The position numbers and the translations under genes are program-made. Shown here one piece after another: positions 54,944-64,000 of a stretch of 64,000 nt of DNA (position 1 is the first letter of the stretch; each line of letters begins with the position of its first letter). The notes under the pieces were generated by a model that saw only the letters and a program-made list of their open reading frames with translations, did no database searches and had not been told where the DNA came from. The stretch is from the NCBI GenBank assembly GCA_033558025.1, contig JAUCEF010000003.1, forward strand, positions 1,638,001 through 1,702,000, in the 5' to 3' direction. Origin of the DNA: Phytophthora sp. 'mugwort' (lineage: Eukaryota; Oomycota; Peronosporomycetes; Peronosporales; Peronosporaceae).

Positions 54944-56608
54944 TCATCCCCCCTGAGCTGACGTCATCTCGCTTCCGTCCTGTTCCTTGCTGTTAAGAGT
55001 TCCGCTTCCAGCTTCATCATCCGTAGGTCCATCATAAACGATCAGTAAGTTCTTCTCAAAAGCAGCAGCAAGCACTTCCTTCGCAGCTTCCACGCGGGCC
55101 TTCTTCTTGCTAATAGCATTGGCCGTAGAGACCTGATCGCCATTTAGGAAGCCCGTGCACTTGAACTCAGTGACCTCTTTGTTAGGCGATACGTCTTCAA
55201 TTACAAAGCGAGCCTGTAGTATTCCGCGCTGGGTAAGTTGGTTCAGTAAAGGCAACGGTTCGAGCTGTCGCTCTAGCCAATTCAACCGTGTAGGCAGCTG
55301 AAGCGAGTTGTCGGCTGGCTGCTGTGGTACTCTTGATAGTTCATGCTCACTGACTAACGGGTGCCCACTAGCCTCTGAGCGTTCAAATCTCTCCAAGTAT
55401 GCCTGGTCCTCTGAAGCCAACTTGCCAGCCGCTTGCTTGTCACGCCACAGCTTTTCGATAACGATTTTGCAAGCATCATTCTTCACCACCTTCTTAGAGA
55501 TACCTTGGACACCCGCGGCGAGAACTTCACCCGTAGTACCGTTCACAATAGTGCACTCAAACAGCGGCTGTTCACCCTTATCAGGATTGTGTCGAGATCG
55601 AATATCGACCATCATTCTTTGCTTGATCTTCATAAAATAGACGTTCAGTCTCGCAGCAGCAAGCATGTCGTCCTCTCTGGTCGGCAGTGGAGTTGCATTT
55701 ACTCTCTTCTGCGTCTCGTTCTTTAGCTGCTGCTCGCGCTCCTCCTGTGTCAACGCCGGCGGGGCAGCTGCCGTACGTGCTGCAGCGGCAGCCATAGCAG
55801 CATCCAATTGCTTCGCTCTGATCTCGGACAACTCTGCCTGCTCCATCGCCTGCTTGCGTTCCTTCGCCTTAATTTCCATGCGAAAGTTAATAAACTGCGC
55901 CTTATCCGGGTAAAACTTCAGCGCCCTATCAACGACTTCGTTCGCTTCATTATACCGATGCTCCATGAGCCGCAGCTTGGCCATCGCATAGAGTGCCTTT
56001 GTGGACGTCTCCTCCACCGCCAAGGCCTTGGCCGCGTACTCACTGATCAGCGAAAAGTCCTTCAGCTTGATCCCGCATATGGCGACATTATTGCACAGCG
56101 TTACAAATCTCTCCTGGACATCCAGATCGTCCCATTCCGCCGCAGCGACAGTCTTGCCATAATACTCACTCTGCTGGTGCTTCAGCACGGCCTCGATGCT
56201 CTTCAAAAAGGCATTCTTCGCCGCATAATAATTTTTCTCCTTAAATTTCAACTTTCCATCGCTCTGCGCCTTGTCCGCTTCCTCCAGGAACTCCGGGGGT
56301 GTCGTGTCGTCAGGGTTCTGCAGCTTTATTTCCGCCAAGCGTTCCTCCGTCGCGCGGGAGAACCATTGGTCCAGGTCTTGGCCCTGCGCGTGCGCCTGAG
56401 GGTCGGCGTTCCGCATATGTAGCAGCGTTTGTCGCACCTGTGGGTCCCAGACCCAGTCCTCGAACGACCGCGAAGGGTCCCGCACGAATGCGAGCAGCAG
56501 CTCTTGCACGCCACGTAGAGGTAGCAGCGGCTGCAGGAAGCTCTGTGTCTGCTTGCTGCAAGCGGTCAGCTCCGCGCGCAGTCGCATCATGTCCTCAGCT
56601 ACGCTCAT
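54944..56608 (-). CDS. TPR and double-stranded RNA-binding protein
   Basis: An uninterrupted frame of 554 residues from an ATG at 56608 to a stop at 54944-54946. Residues about 105-245 form TPR-like helix pairs (GKLKFKEKNYYAAKNAFLKS, CNNVAICGIKLKDFSLISEY, ALYAMAKLRLMEHRYNEANE). An Ala/Gln/Glu-rich coiled coil occupies about 245-310. Two dsRNA-binding-motif-like folds follow: one with FECTIVNGTTGEVLAAGVQG and SKKVVKNDACKIVIEKL (about 345-395), the other with FKCTGFLNGDQVSTANAISK and KKARVEAAKEVLAAAF (about 475-520). The Lys-Lys-x-Ala/Asp helix 2 start, which contacts RNA, is present in both. A role in RNA silencing, RNA editing or translation control is possible; the combination of TPR with two such domains is unusual and I know no named member. 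It appears functional, with no intron. Confidence 0.82.
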   Translation of the reverse strand: MSVAEDMMRLRAELTACSKQTQSFLQPLLPLRGVQELLLAFVRDPSRSFEDWVWDPQVRQTLLHMRNADPQAHAQGQDLDQWFSRATEERLAEIKLQNPDDTTPPEFLEEADKAQSDGKLKFKEKNYYAAKNAFLKSIEAVLKHQQSEYYGKTVAAAEWDDLDVQERFVTLCNNVAICGIKLKDFSLISEYAAKALAVEETSTKALYAMAKLRLMEHRYNEANEVVDRALKFYPDKAQFINFRMEIKAKERKQAMEQAELSEIRAKQLDAAMAAAAARTAAAPPALTQEEREQQLKNETQKRVNATPLPTREDDMLAAARLNVYFMKIKQRMMVDIRSRHNPDKGEQPLFECTIVNGTTGEVLAAGVQGISKKVVKNDACKIVIEKLWRDKQAAGKLASEDQAYLERFERSEASGHPLVSEHELSRVPQQPADNSLQLPTRLNWLERQLEPLPLLNQLTQRGILQARFVIEDVSPNKEVTEFKCTGFLNGDQVSTANAISKKKARVEAAKEVLAAAFEKNLLIVYDGPTDDEAGSGTLNSKEQDGSEMTSAQGG

Positions 56609-57306
56609 GATTTTGTCGCCTTTGATCTTCTGCGGCTGAAGAGACCATCACTCTCGGGTCTTGTTACGATGTACCTGTGCTGTAATTACGTTTTGTAGGA
56701 ACATACCGGTACCGAAACAAAATACCGGTAGTAACCCTTTGTGCCGGTACAATAAAGAAAATACCGACTTCCTCCGCTTATAGTGGACAACCTCATATAA
56801 GAGCGTTCAATCATATTGCTGTATTTTGAGGAACTCCTCAGTTCCACATATATGCGACGTTGCAAACATATACATCGTTTAATCTAGTTGTATAACGGTA
56901 TTTAACCGAGACGACCACCTCCGCGCGCTTCCTTTACATTAAAGGAGAAGCTCAACGCTGCACGTGCGCTACAAGAGTTGAAGGACGTTCGAAAGGTTAT
57001 TAAGGAGCTGTTCCCGACCTAAGCCTGATGCCTACGAATCTCGGCGAAGGCTATTTTGAAATGGAATATATAAAAGATGCTTTGTTGCTCTACCGTACTC
57101 AACGAAGCTGACATCGCAGCAGCAGATTTGATCGAAAGCCTAGCCAAATACTGCGCTATTGATTAGAGCCAGACTGTTCTATTGGTCATATTAACTACTA
57201 GATGTCTGGAATATCCTTAGCCTGGTTAGCAACGCCGGTTCCTCGTGCGAGTCCGGTGGTTGTACGGGGCTTGCCCCTTTTGGTGACTGCTCTCTGGGTG
57301 GTTCTG
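56609..57306. other. Intergenic stretch with hAT-like terminal sequence
   Basis: No gene. It contains the 28-bp segment at 56762-56789 that recurs inverted at 59609-59636, and dense CCGGTA motifs between 56704 and 56755. Short open segments such as EADIAAADLIESLAKYCAID near 57090-57160 resemble a protein tail but are too short to assign. Confidence 0.4.
56762..56789 (+). repeat. 28-bp segment repeated in inverted orientation at 59609-59636
   Basis: Starts TACCGACTTCCTCCGCTTAT and matches the reverse complement of 59609-59636 exactly over 28 bases, while flanks differ. The second copy sits at the 3' edge of the hAT remnant, so this is likely a hAT terminal sequence. Confidence 0.85.
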
Positions 57307-59022
57307 CTAGCGCTGCTGAGCACAGCAGTATCTCGTCCCCTGTATTATTGTTTCAGGTCTCCTGTGTTCCCTCTTGCCTAGTGCCTGTATTTGCCGCAAA
57401 AATCCTGTCGCCCAGGAATCCTGCACGCTCTCCTCAATTGCGCCCTTTTCCTGCTGAAAGACCACCCTGTTCCTTTGTATCCATAATCCCGTGATGTACA
57501 TACTGCTCATGATGTGCCACAGTCGCTTCCATTCTCCTGCAAACTGCTCCTCTGTGTCTGGGTAGTCTGCTTTCAATCTTGCCTTTGTTGACGACGACAG
57601 TGCTGACGCTGTCCCGTTGGCGCAATTGCTGATGAATCGCTCCAAGTTTCCTAATTTCCATCTTTCGCCCGTCCAGTGACAAATGAGCTTTTGCCAGCAT
57701 GCTTGCGCACTTGGACATTCCCAGAATATATGCTCCATTGTTTCCTTGGTCCCGCGGCAGCACGCCAATTTCCTACAACTGTTTTGTCCCGTTCCCTGCC
57801 ATCATAGTACAGGTTCAGTTGCCTGGTGGCTACTCGATACCCGACCCAGACTTGATACTCAGTTAGCACCTTATTGTGCTACCAGACTTGCTTCGGGGTC
57901 TGCTGTAGTGCAGCTGCCTGCCATCTACTACTTTTGGCTGTCCTTGCCAGTTTCTCCAATAGCCGTCCATTTTGACTCCTTCTCCCTTGTACTTCCGGAA
58001 CGGTTGCTTCTTGAGCGCTTTCCAGACATGATTGTTCGCGATCGCATCAGGTAACCTCCAAGGGAACATGTGGATGAGAGGATGTGCATAGAACACAATG
58101 CTTCCTTCCACCTCGAACCGTTGCAGCTTGTGCCGGTCGTTCCTTATTGTTGCGTCACCTCTATCAGCTTGTACGACTCGCCAGTGAATTCCATCCTGAG
58201 ACTGCTCCAGGTTAAAACTCCTGCTACTCCTCCCCTCAGTTATTCTCCGTGTTCCTCTTGCCTGCCCTACTGTAGTGAACCCCCAGTCATACACTCCTTG
58301 CAGCTTGGTTTGGTGTCGCATCTTTAGTTGCTGATGCGCTTGTGAGCTGGTACCGATCGCTATCTCGGGTGAGCTGGTGATAATCGATAGTCCCCGCCGC
58401 CGTAACTTGGCTTGCCTGTGTTGCTTTCCATCTACCGATGGTATGATCATGGAATATGTATCCATTCTTATCCGCTGAAGTTTGAGTTCTGTCAGCGTAC
58501 ATGACCTGATCCTACCATATTTGCTGCTCTTTAGCATGCTTCCAGTTTTGTCCCGGATCCCCGGATTGTTGTCCCAGAGGTAAGTCGGCCAAAATTCCAA
58601 ATCCTCCGCCGTTCGCTGCGGCCACTCCCTATTGCTGTCCGGTGGCAGTTCGACGACCCACTCCTCGCCCTTGGACCAGCTAATCGCTTCACTCGCTAAA
58701 CCTGCAAGGTCGTGCTGAACTCGCTTTTGCTCCGCCCCCCTCCTTTGTCTTTGTCGGCGCAATCCAGGCGCCCATCCACTGCTGCAGTTTAATGCCTGGT
58801 GTATGGCTGCTCACCCCCTCAAGACCCCTTCCTTTCTGTTGAGGTGTCCCTCCGTCCGTCCACTTGTTATCACTCTTCGACACGCCCATGTTCTCCATGC
58901 ATCATAGTAGCCATCGCGCTTCTGTATCAACCAGTGCATTGTTTGTTTGACGTTTTGAGTCTTACACGCTACCAGCACTGACGCTAATCCCACACCACCG
59001 GCTTCCTTTGGCGTGTATAATA
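57307..59022 (-). mobile_element. LINE 3' half with zf-RVT domain, broken
   Basis: The minus strand from about 59022 reads KEAGGVGLASVLVACKTQNV-type sequence, then a frame from 58762 with SNREWPQRTAEDLEFWPTYL, KLQGVYDWGFTTVGQARGT and DGIHWRVVQADRGDATIRND. AHPLIHMFPWRLPDA and NNHVWKALKKQPFRKYKG come next. Then YQVWVGYRVATRQLN appears, and finally (57768-57307) ACCRGTKETMEHIFWECPSA, a clear zf-RVT C..C..H..C pattern, followed by a helical tail. It matches the LINE at 27.7-29.5 kb in motif order. The polymerase and endonuclease are missing, as expected for 5' truncation during insertion. One frame change lies near 57870. Confidence 0.82.
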
Positions 59023-59160
59023 GCTAATCTGCGCTATTGATGCACATTCTGGCGAAGTCGATTCGGATGACGACATAGGAAATGAAGAGTGATAATTTGT
59101 CAGTAATACGAACGTATACCACCCATAACTTTAATGGAACTGCTAACCGAAAAAAATCAC

Positions 59161-59465
59161 CCGTCGAAGTTAGCCCACCGATACGATACAGACCTGAGGT
59201 TGCACACGCAATTAGATTAGATACCTGTTAGCTGAATACGAAAGCACAGCAACGTTGCTGCATCCATAGCAGAGATATCCTCGCTTGCACACGCCCATTT
59301 ACCACCCCTACTATAACTTCCATACCAAAACGTTCCACCCATCGAAGTTAGCCCACAGACACGCTGCAGACCTGAAATTGCACACGCAGTTAGATTAGAT
59401 ACCTATGTAGGTGCATACGAAAGCACAGCGTCGTCGATGCAGTCATCGCGGAGATATTTCCATGT
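59161..59465. repeat. Direct repeat, period 178 bp
   Basis: Copy 1 starts at 59161 (CCGTCGAAGTTAGCCCAC) and copy 2 at 59339 (CCATCGAAGTTAGCCCAC). Shared blocks include CAGACCTGA, TTGCACACGCA, TTAGATTAGATACCT, ATACGAAAGCACAGC and GAGATAT. A partial third copy of the spacer is visible at 59110-59160 (TACCACCC, ATAACTT). The region is non-coding. Confidence 0.85.
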
Positions 59466-59608
59466 GCGTGTGACCAATTGCCAACAGCTTAATTTGACTG
59501 TGTGTGTGATAGAAGATGTGCTTTGTATTACCGTACACAATTTTCTAAGCTACTTTTGATAATTACCGGTTACCGGAGCGTCGTGGTACCCTGTACTGGT
59601 ACCTGACC

Positions 59609-59636
59609 TGTCCACTATAAGCGGAGGAAGTCGGTA
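59609..59636 (-). repeat. Inverted partner of the 28-bp segment at 56762-56789
   Basis: Exact reverse complement of 56762-56789. It lies just before the end of the hAT-like coding remnant and is therefore a candidate hAT terminal sequence. Confidence 0.85.
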
Positions 59637-59639
59637 ACA

Positions 59640-61100
59640 AGTTTTAATACCTGCTATTTTCAACCATTGAAAACACCGCATATAGAAATTTGTATGGATT
59701 GTGGACCAGGTTGCATACGGATGATCCGTGAAGTACCGCAAGATGTTGCGATTCTCTTTGCTCTCCGCCTTCAGAAGCACACCATAACAGATGCCTCAAA
59801 GAACCGCAGCAACAAACGCTGTGCGGAATCGAACCTGTCGCTTCCACCAATCAACACGGAGAGGCATGCCTCCGGGTCGTGAACATGGCTGCATCCTTTC
59901 CCAGGTAAGTTGATAGGCTTGGATGCTGTTCAATTATGGCTTCAAACAAGTCGCGAGCATCGAGAAGTGTGGCCCCGTCGGCGATCTGAAGCTTGAGAGA
60001 CGCAGACTCGAAAGTCTTTAAGCTCCACCAGGAGCGCCTGTAACTTGTTCTTCTCACTCCGGTTTGGCATGAACGCTGCAATCGTGCCGTCGTCAATGCA
60101 TACGAAGTCCTTCAACTTGAAGAAGCGGTCGCTCATGGCAAATATGCTCGACCAACGGGTGGCATTGCGAAGAACCGGTCTCAAAGTGGTTTTCTTCCTA
60201 TATTTCACCAGATAAAATAAAATTTAAAGTTAAAAGTTAAAAATGCCGAACCCGGAAATACAGTTTACCGAAGTTTTGCGACGGCATTGAGACAGCGTAG
60301 TTTTTCCATTATCGTGGTTACTTGGTCAACACCAGCTCGCGGCTTATTAGGTACAACTTGACAGCGAGGGGAAGACCCAAAATCGTTGCAACTCTACCGT
60401 TTGCGGAACAATTGTCACCGGCGACAGCAAATCAGCTGTCTTCGCTTGATAATTATCAGAATCGAGCATAGAAAAGTCACGTGTGATCCCGCCGTGTGGT
60501 CGGCCACATTTCCATCAATCAGTGGCGCTATTTCCAAGAGCACTGTCTCAGCGTGCCTATCGTGTTCATATGCGGTGATATGCAGCGATGTAATGCTCCG
60601 AATGGAAAGTCCATCCATCAAATGATGCCAAAGTTCTCTGCTAGCGCTTCGGTTATGATCTTCTCGACCTCTTGCGAGAGTAACTAAGGTACTTCACTTA
60701 AGTTTTGGTGCATACTCTAGAGAGGAGCAGTACTCGCGGACGGAGGCCTTCTCGGGAAACGAGGGAAGGGTGGGTTGCACGAGACAGTCCAGTCTATCCA
60801 GCCATAAATAGATTGCGGCTTCGTGTCCATAAAGTACACAAGGGTCTCACAGAAGCCACCATTGTAGCCTCATAGCCAGGGTGCTTGTGGCGGATGTGGC
60901 CGAGTAGGTTGGTGTAGCCGGTGCCGGGGTCTTGCTTCCGCACCGTGGAGCATTGGCATCGAAAGAAGCCCGTCGGCCCGTCTTGCTTATCGAGTAGAGA
61001 GGTGAAGAAGAATGACGTAACTTACTTAGCCGTAAATTTGGGGGTGTACGCCATAGTTTTTCGAGTTGATGGTCTTGCTGGTAAAAATAGAAATGAGAAG
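59640..61100 (-). pseudogene. hAT transposase, broken
   Basis: A BED-type zinc finger is readable near 60970-60880 (FRCQCSTVRKQDPGTGYTNL, then LGHIRHKHPGY). A core segment VAGDNCSANGRVATILGLP lies near 60440-60380, where hAT enzymes have GDNCxxN. The C-terminal region reads LRPVLRNATRWSSIFAMSDR and FFKLKDFV (60190-60110) and LKLQIADGATLLDARDLFEA (59990-59930). These are in shifting frames with stops. Domain order fits a full-length ancestor of about 600 residues, with much of the middle decayed. hAT enzymes cut out and reinsert their DNA with 8-bp target duplications; I could not find these. Confidence 0.78.
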
Positions 61101-61489
61101 AGGAGACTTGCAGGTGAGCGAGTGTCAAAGCATGGAAATGAGTGGATATGAAGCGTGGTTGGTCGCACAGATGAAGACAGATTAGTTTGAGTTCCACTCG
61201 GTAACAATTCCTCTTAAAACTTCTGAAGAAATGTAATTGTATCTAAATTACTATGCCACAGTAAATTATTTTACGGAAATATTATAATATATTTTCAATA
61301 GTATTATTTATTCGGAACCCCTTGACAGGCACCATCATTACCGTATAAAAAAAAATCGGATTGAGTGAGACAGACGGATCGAGTGCGACGCTCGTATAAA
61401 AACACAGATATATCGTAATAAAAGACAAAGTACACACAATCATAGAGATGACATCCCTTCCGGTTCAACCATAAATTAAGTGATTTTAT

Positions 61490-62400
61490 CCGTAGCATGC
61501 GACAGGAGCATCTACACCAGAGACGTCTTGAACTCGAAACCTACCATCTTTGTCATGCGGCCCATACGGAGTGATACCAGCCCTAATAAAGCCCTTCTTG
61601 ATTGTTCTCTCAGAAACATTGCCCCACGCTTCACTGACCAACCGCGACAAAAGCGCTCGCCTTTCATCAGGGGTCCTTGGAAACGGGTTGGATTCGTGGT
61701 ATTCCTCGTAGCTAGCACTGTACAATACACATTATGGTCAGACGCGAATGAGTATGCAGACAAACTATTACCACGTACCAGATGTGGTCCTAGAACGGCT
61801 TCATCACAACGACATCCCTGGGCTGGCAAATGCCTGTGACACCCGGCGGCACGAACTCCACTTGTGTACAACTGCGTTGTAGTTCATGGCGAACTGTATC
61901 CAACTTATGCACATTCAAACTATCGAGAATAAGCAGGCGGCAGCAATTTACACTTGGCTTCCAGATCTAACAAATAACTATCAAAATGTGTAAATATCAA
62001 CAAAAATATTTTCGCCTTAAAAAACTTAGTCTGACAATCTACTCCAGCATTACGGCTTCATCGCCCTATGCTTTCTTTTGCACCGTGTGCAGGGCGTCGT
62101 CGGATCCGAATTCCGCGCTGTATACTCTGCCCGAGACTGCCCCTCGCCCCCGGCACACCCGCAAACACAATAAGCGGGGGCAATTTCTCGCCTGTCGCAG
62201 ATACGGTCAAAGAGGCCCGAAACCATTAATTTCGCCACCTAAACATTAATAGCAAATAGCGCAAAAAAAATTAACCCGATAAATTAAAATACGTTAATAT
62301 TTACCTTGAACCACATCAATGGTTGGGTGGCCGACGAAGTCAACAGTGGTTTTACCCACCATATCGATGAAAACAGCCGTTTCATCCAAGACTTAATGGG
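61490..62400 (-). pseudogene. Pogo-like DDE transposase core, broken, with a possible intron
   Basis: From about 62395 the minus strand reads LDETAVFIDMVGKTTVDFVG and HPTIDVV (first Asp). After 67 AT-rich bases come VSATGEKLPPLIVFAGVPGA (near 62190-62130), CRLLILDSLNVHK (second Asp, near 61935) and FVPPGVTGICQPRDVVVMKP (third Asp, near 61835-61790). The tail WGNVSERTIKKGFIRAGITP (near 61630-61560) is the standard end of this subfamily. Frames shift at least three times. All three Asp are retained. The helix-turn-helix part is missing, so this is the 3' two thirds of the gene. Confidence 0.8.
62239..62305 (-). other. Possible intron in the pogo remnant (67 nt)
   Basis: On the minus strand CAAG/GTAAAT at the upstream end and TTTAG/GTGG at the downstream end interrupt an otherwise contiguous transposase motif series, with an AT-rich interior. 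The next frame resumes the transposase. Size equals the intron in the KH-like gene. Confidence 0.5.
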
Positions 62401-62619
62401 TGCGGTTCGCGGTAACGGTGAACGACAATCTGTAAGGCAAAGGCGCTGCTCGTTGCGACAGTAGCGTGGGCAAGTTGCAATTTTGACCGCAACATTTCGT
62501 CTGGATTAAAGAGCTGCGGTATTTTGCATTTATATAAAGTAAAAATCAGTGAAAAATACATAATTTCCAACGCAATGGTACACCAATTTCGACTATAAAG
62601 CTTCCTGGCTGAGATACAA

Positions 62620-62910
62620 AGAGACCGTGCAGCACGAATTGCTGCTTCTTCCTGTCTGCCGCGTTGGCAAAGGCAAGGGCAAAAAGCGAAAAGCTAAGAC
62701 AGTATCAGGCAGATTACTGACCCCCAGAAATGCTGGAGCAGCCAGATCACCCGACATCACCAAGGCGAAAAAGGAAACAAAGATGGCCAAACTTCTAAAA
62801 GGGCAAATAAGGCAAAGTCGCCAAAGAAACCCCAGCTGCAACAACAGCAAACACAACAGCATCATGCAGATCCCGTTCTGTACGTGGCGAGCGTGTGACT
62901 TCAACACTAC
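62620..62910 (+). pseudogene. C-terminal fragment of a pogo-like transposase
   Basis: The frame reads VGKGKGKKRKAKTVSGRLLT and then KAKKETKMAKLLKG, a basic tail equal in plan to the end of the 7.7-9.1 kb pogo transposase (TVSGRLLTRDALDA). Nothing of the catalytic core remains upstream. It lies opposite in orientation to the neighbouring pogo core remnant, so the two belong to separate insertions. Confidence 0.6.
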
Positions 62911-62949
62911 TACACAATTTTATAAACTTTCTAATTTAGTGTCTTGAAA

Positions 62950-63595
62950 TTATATACTTATTTAGGGAAATAACGTTGTTAAGAGAAAGTTCAAATTGGA
63001 TGTTTATACCCGGAGTAATACTGAAAACAAATAAAATCTAGGACTTAAACCGATGTTCTGCCTAAATCGGGACCTGTACTTTGTTCGATTAGAACACACT
63101 CAAATCAAGCCTATTTAACAACAAGAAAAAATGTAAAATTCCTTCAAAGCCACAAATATCGCCTAAGAAAATTAAAACTCTTACAATCGATCGGTGAGGA
63201 AAGTTATGGTTGTCCAAAATAGACCTTCTGTGATCCTGACTTAAATTGGTCGGTTACCTTAGGAACATAAGTTTTTACTACTGGACACCGCCCGAAACTG
63301 GCTTAACAACCTCGACGTAATTTTGTCTTACAACTCCGCATAATTTGCAACATAAACAGCGCAAAAGCCAGGTGAAAACAAAACGTCCCCGTCTCACCAA
63401 ATTTGATGCTTACGTCTCCTAATGCGCAGATATATACACCGGCGGACATACCGGTGGCCACCACTCAAGTGCGCGCGCGCGGCAGAGGCGGCCTCACTTT
63501 TCAATTTGCGCGCGCAGCGGACAGAATACATTTTGAAACCACGCACTAGCGCAGATGAAACGCTGCGATAGCGTGAAGGGGGGCGGTAAGCGAGC
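62950..63595. other. Non-coding stretch
   Basis: No supported gene. The part 62950-63400 is AT-rich; 63470-63520 has GC dinucleotide runs (GCGCGCGCG). Nothing else is visible. Confidence 0.35.
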
Positions 63596-63600
63596 TATGT

Positions 63601-64000
63601 ATTGACGATATATTGAAAAGAATCTGACGAATCTGACCCCTGTGATCCTATTCCTATTGTAAATTGCGCCTGTTCTTCAACTCCTCCGGATGTCATTGTC
63701 ATAAACGACAGTAGTGACGAAGAGGAAGAGAAGCCTCCGAAACCAAAATAACCACTCGCAAAACGGCTGAACAAATCGTCCTCGTCATTACTAGGCGGAC
63801 GAACCACCACAAGGCATCAACCAGTCGCGAAGCTATGCACGATAATTTCTGTCCGCAAGCGGAGGCTGCGCGAATCCTTTCGCCAAGCTGCTACGCAGCG
63901 GCAAATTCAAACGTCTCGCGTGTTTGCCGAAGATCACAAGCCCAGGAACCGCCCCCCTCCGCCGGAACGACTCAACTATGTGATCCACAAGGTTACTGTG
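63601..64000 (+). CDS. Partial ORF with SUMO-interacting-like motif, one in-frame stop, cut by right edge
   Basis: The plus frame contains PPDVIVINDSSDEEEEKPPK, a hydrophobic VIVI core followed by acidic Ser residues, as in SUMO-interacting motifs. It meets a TAA at 63749-63751, and the same frame continues without stops to the end of the window with a basic segment (SVRKRRLRESFRQAATQRQI) and PRNRPPPPERLNYVIHKVTV. The stop may be genuine or a single-base change. I do not recognise the family; it may be part of a transposon protein or a nuclear host protein. Confidence 0.35.

Overview
The window looks like a gene-poor, repeat-rich piece of an oomycete genome, most likely a plant-pathogenic member of the Peronosporales (Phytophthora or a downy mildew relative). 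The evidence is a broken secreted-effector gene with signal peptide, RSLR and EEER motifs; kinase families typical of oomycetes (FYVE-kinase, ankyrin-kinase); a large LRR membrane protein; a short GT-AG intron (67 nt); and a set of transposable elements (pogo, hAT, MULE, DIRS/Ngaro-type, LINE, Copia, Helitron helicase, Polinton) that is characteristic of these genomes. No rRNA, CRISPR array or bacterial operon structure is seen.

Layout. 0-7.4 kb: a partial unrecognised gene at the left edge, an intact LRR membrane protein gene, then two decayed tyrosine-kinase-like genes, all but the first on the minus strand. 7.7-9.1 kb: a decayed pogo transposon. 10.2-16.4 kb: a decayed tyrosine-recombinase retrotransposon on the minus strand whose flanking repeats fit the split direct repeat order A1-ORFs-B1-A2-B2. 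16.7-17.5 kb: a PIF1-type helicase remnant. 19.8-21.7 kb: two converging pogo remnants. 21.9-26.5 kb: a nearly full-length but broken LINE. 26.7-29.5 kb: a tRNA-related SINE head and a second LINE. 30.6-32 kb: a pogo tail and an RXLR effector pseudogene. 34.9-37.2 kb: a MULE transposase and a Copia gag remnant. 37.9-43.1 kb: an intact two-exon gene for a protein of about 1708 residues with an N-terminal KH-like domain. 43.5-53.3 kb: a decayed Polinton/Maverick with an S74-type tail-fibre gene, chromodomain integrase and protein-primed DNA polymerase B carrying an endonuclease VII-like insert. 54.9-56.6 kb: an intact TPR plus double dsRNA-binding protein gene. 57.3-64 kb: another LINE 3' half, hAT and pogo remnants, and a partial ORF at the right edge.

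Thus only three complete host-like genes appear intact (LRR membrane protein, KH-like protein, TPR-dsRBM protein). Almost everything else is mobile DNA with stops and frameshifts, with several hairpins of duplicated coding sequence. The strongest unusual signals are the zinc-binding HNH/endonuclease VII motif inside the Polinton polymerase, the virus-like fibre gene in the same element, and the split-direct-repeat retroelement.
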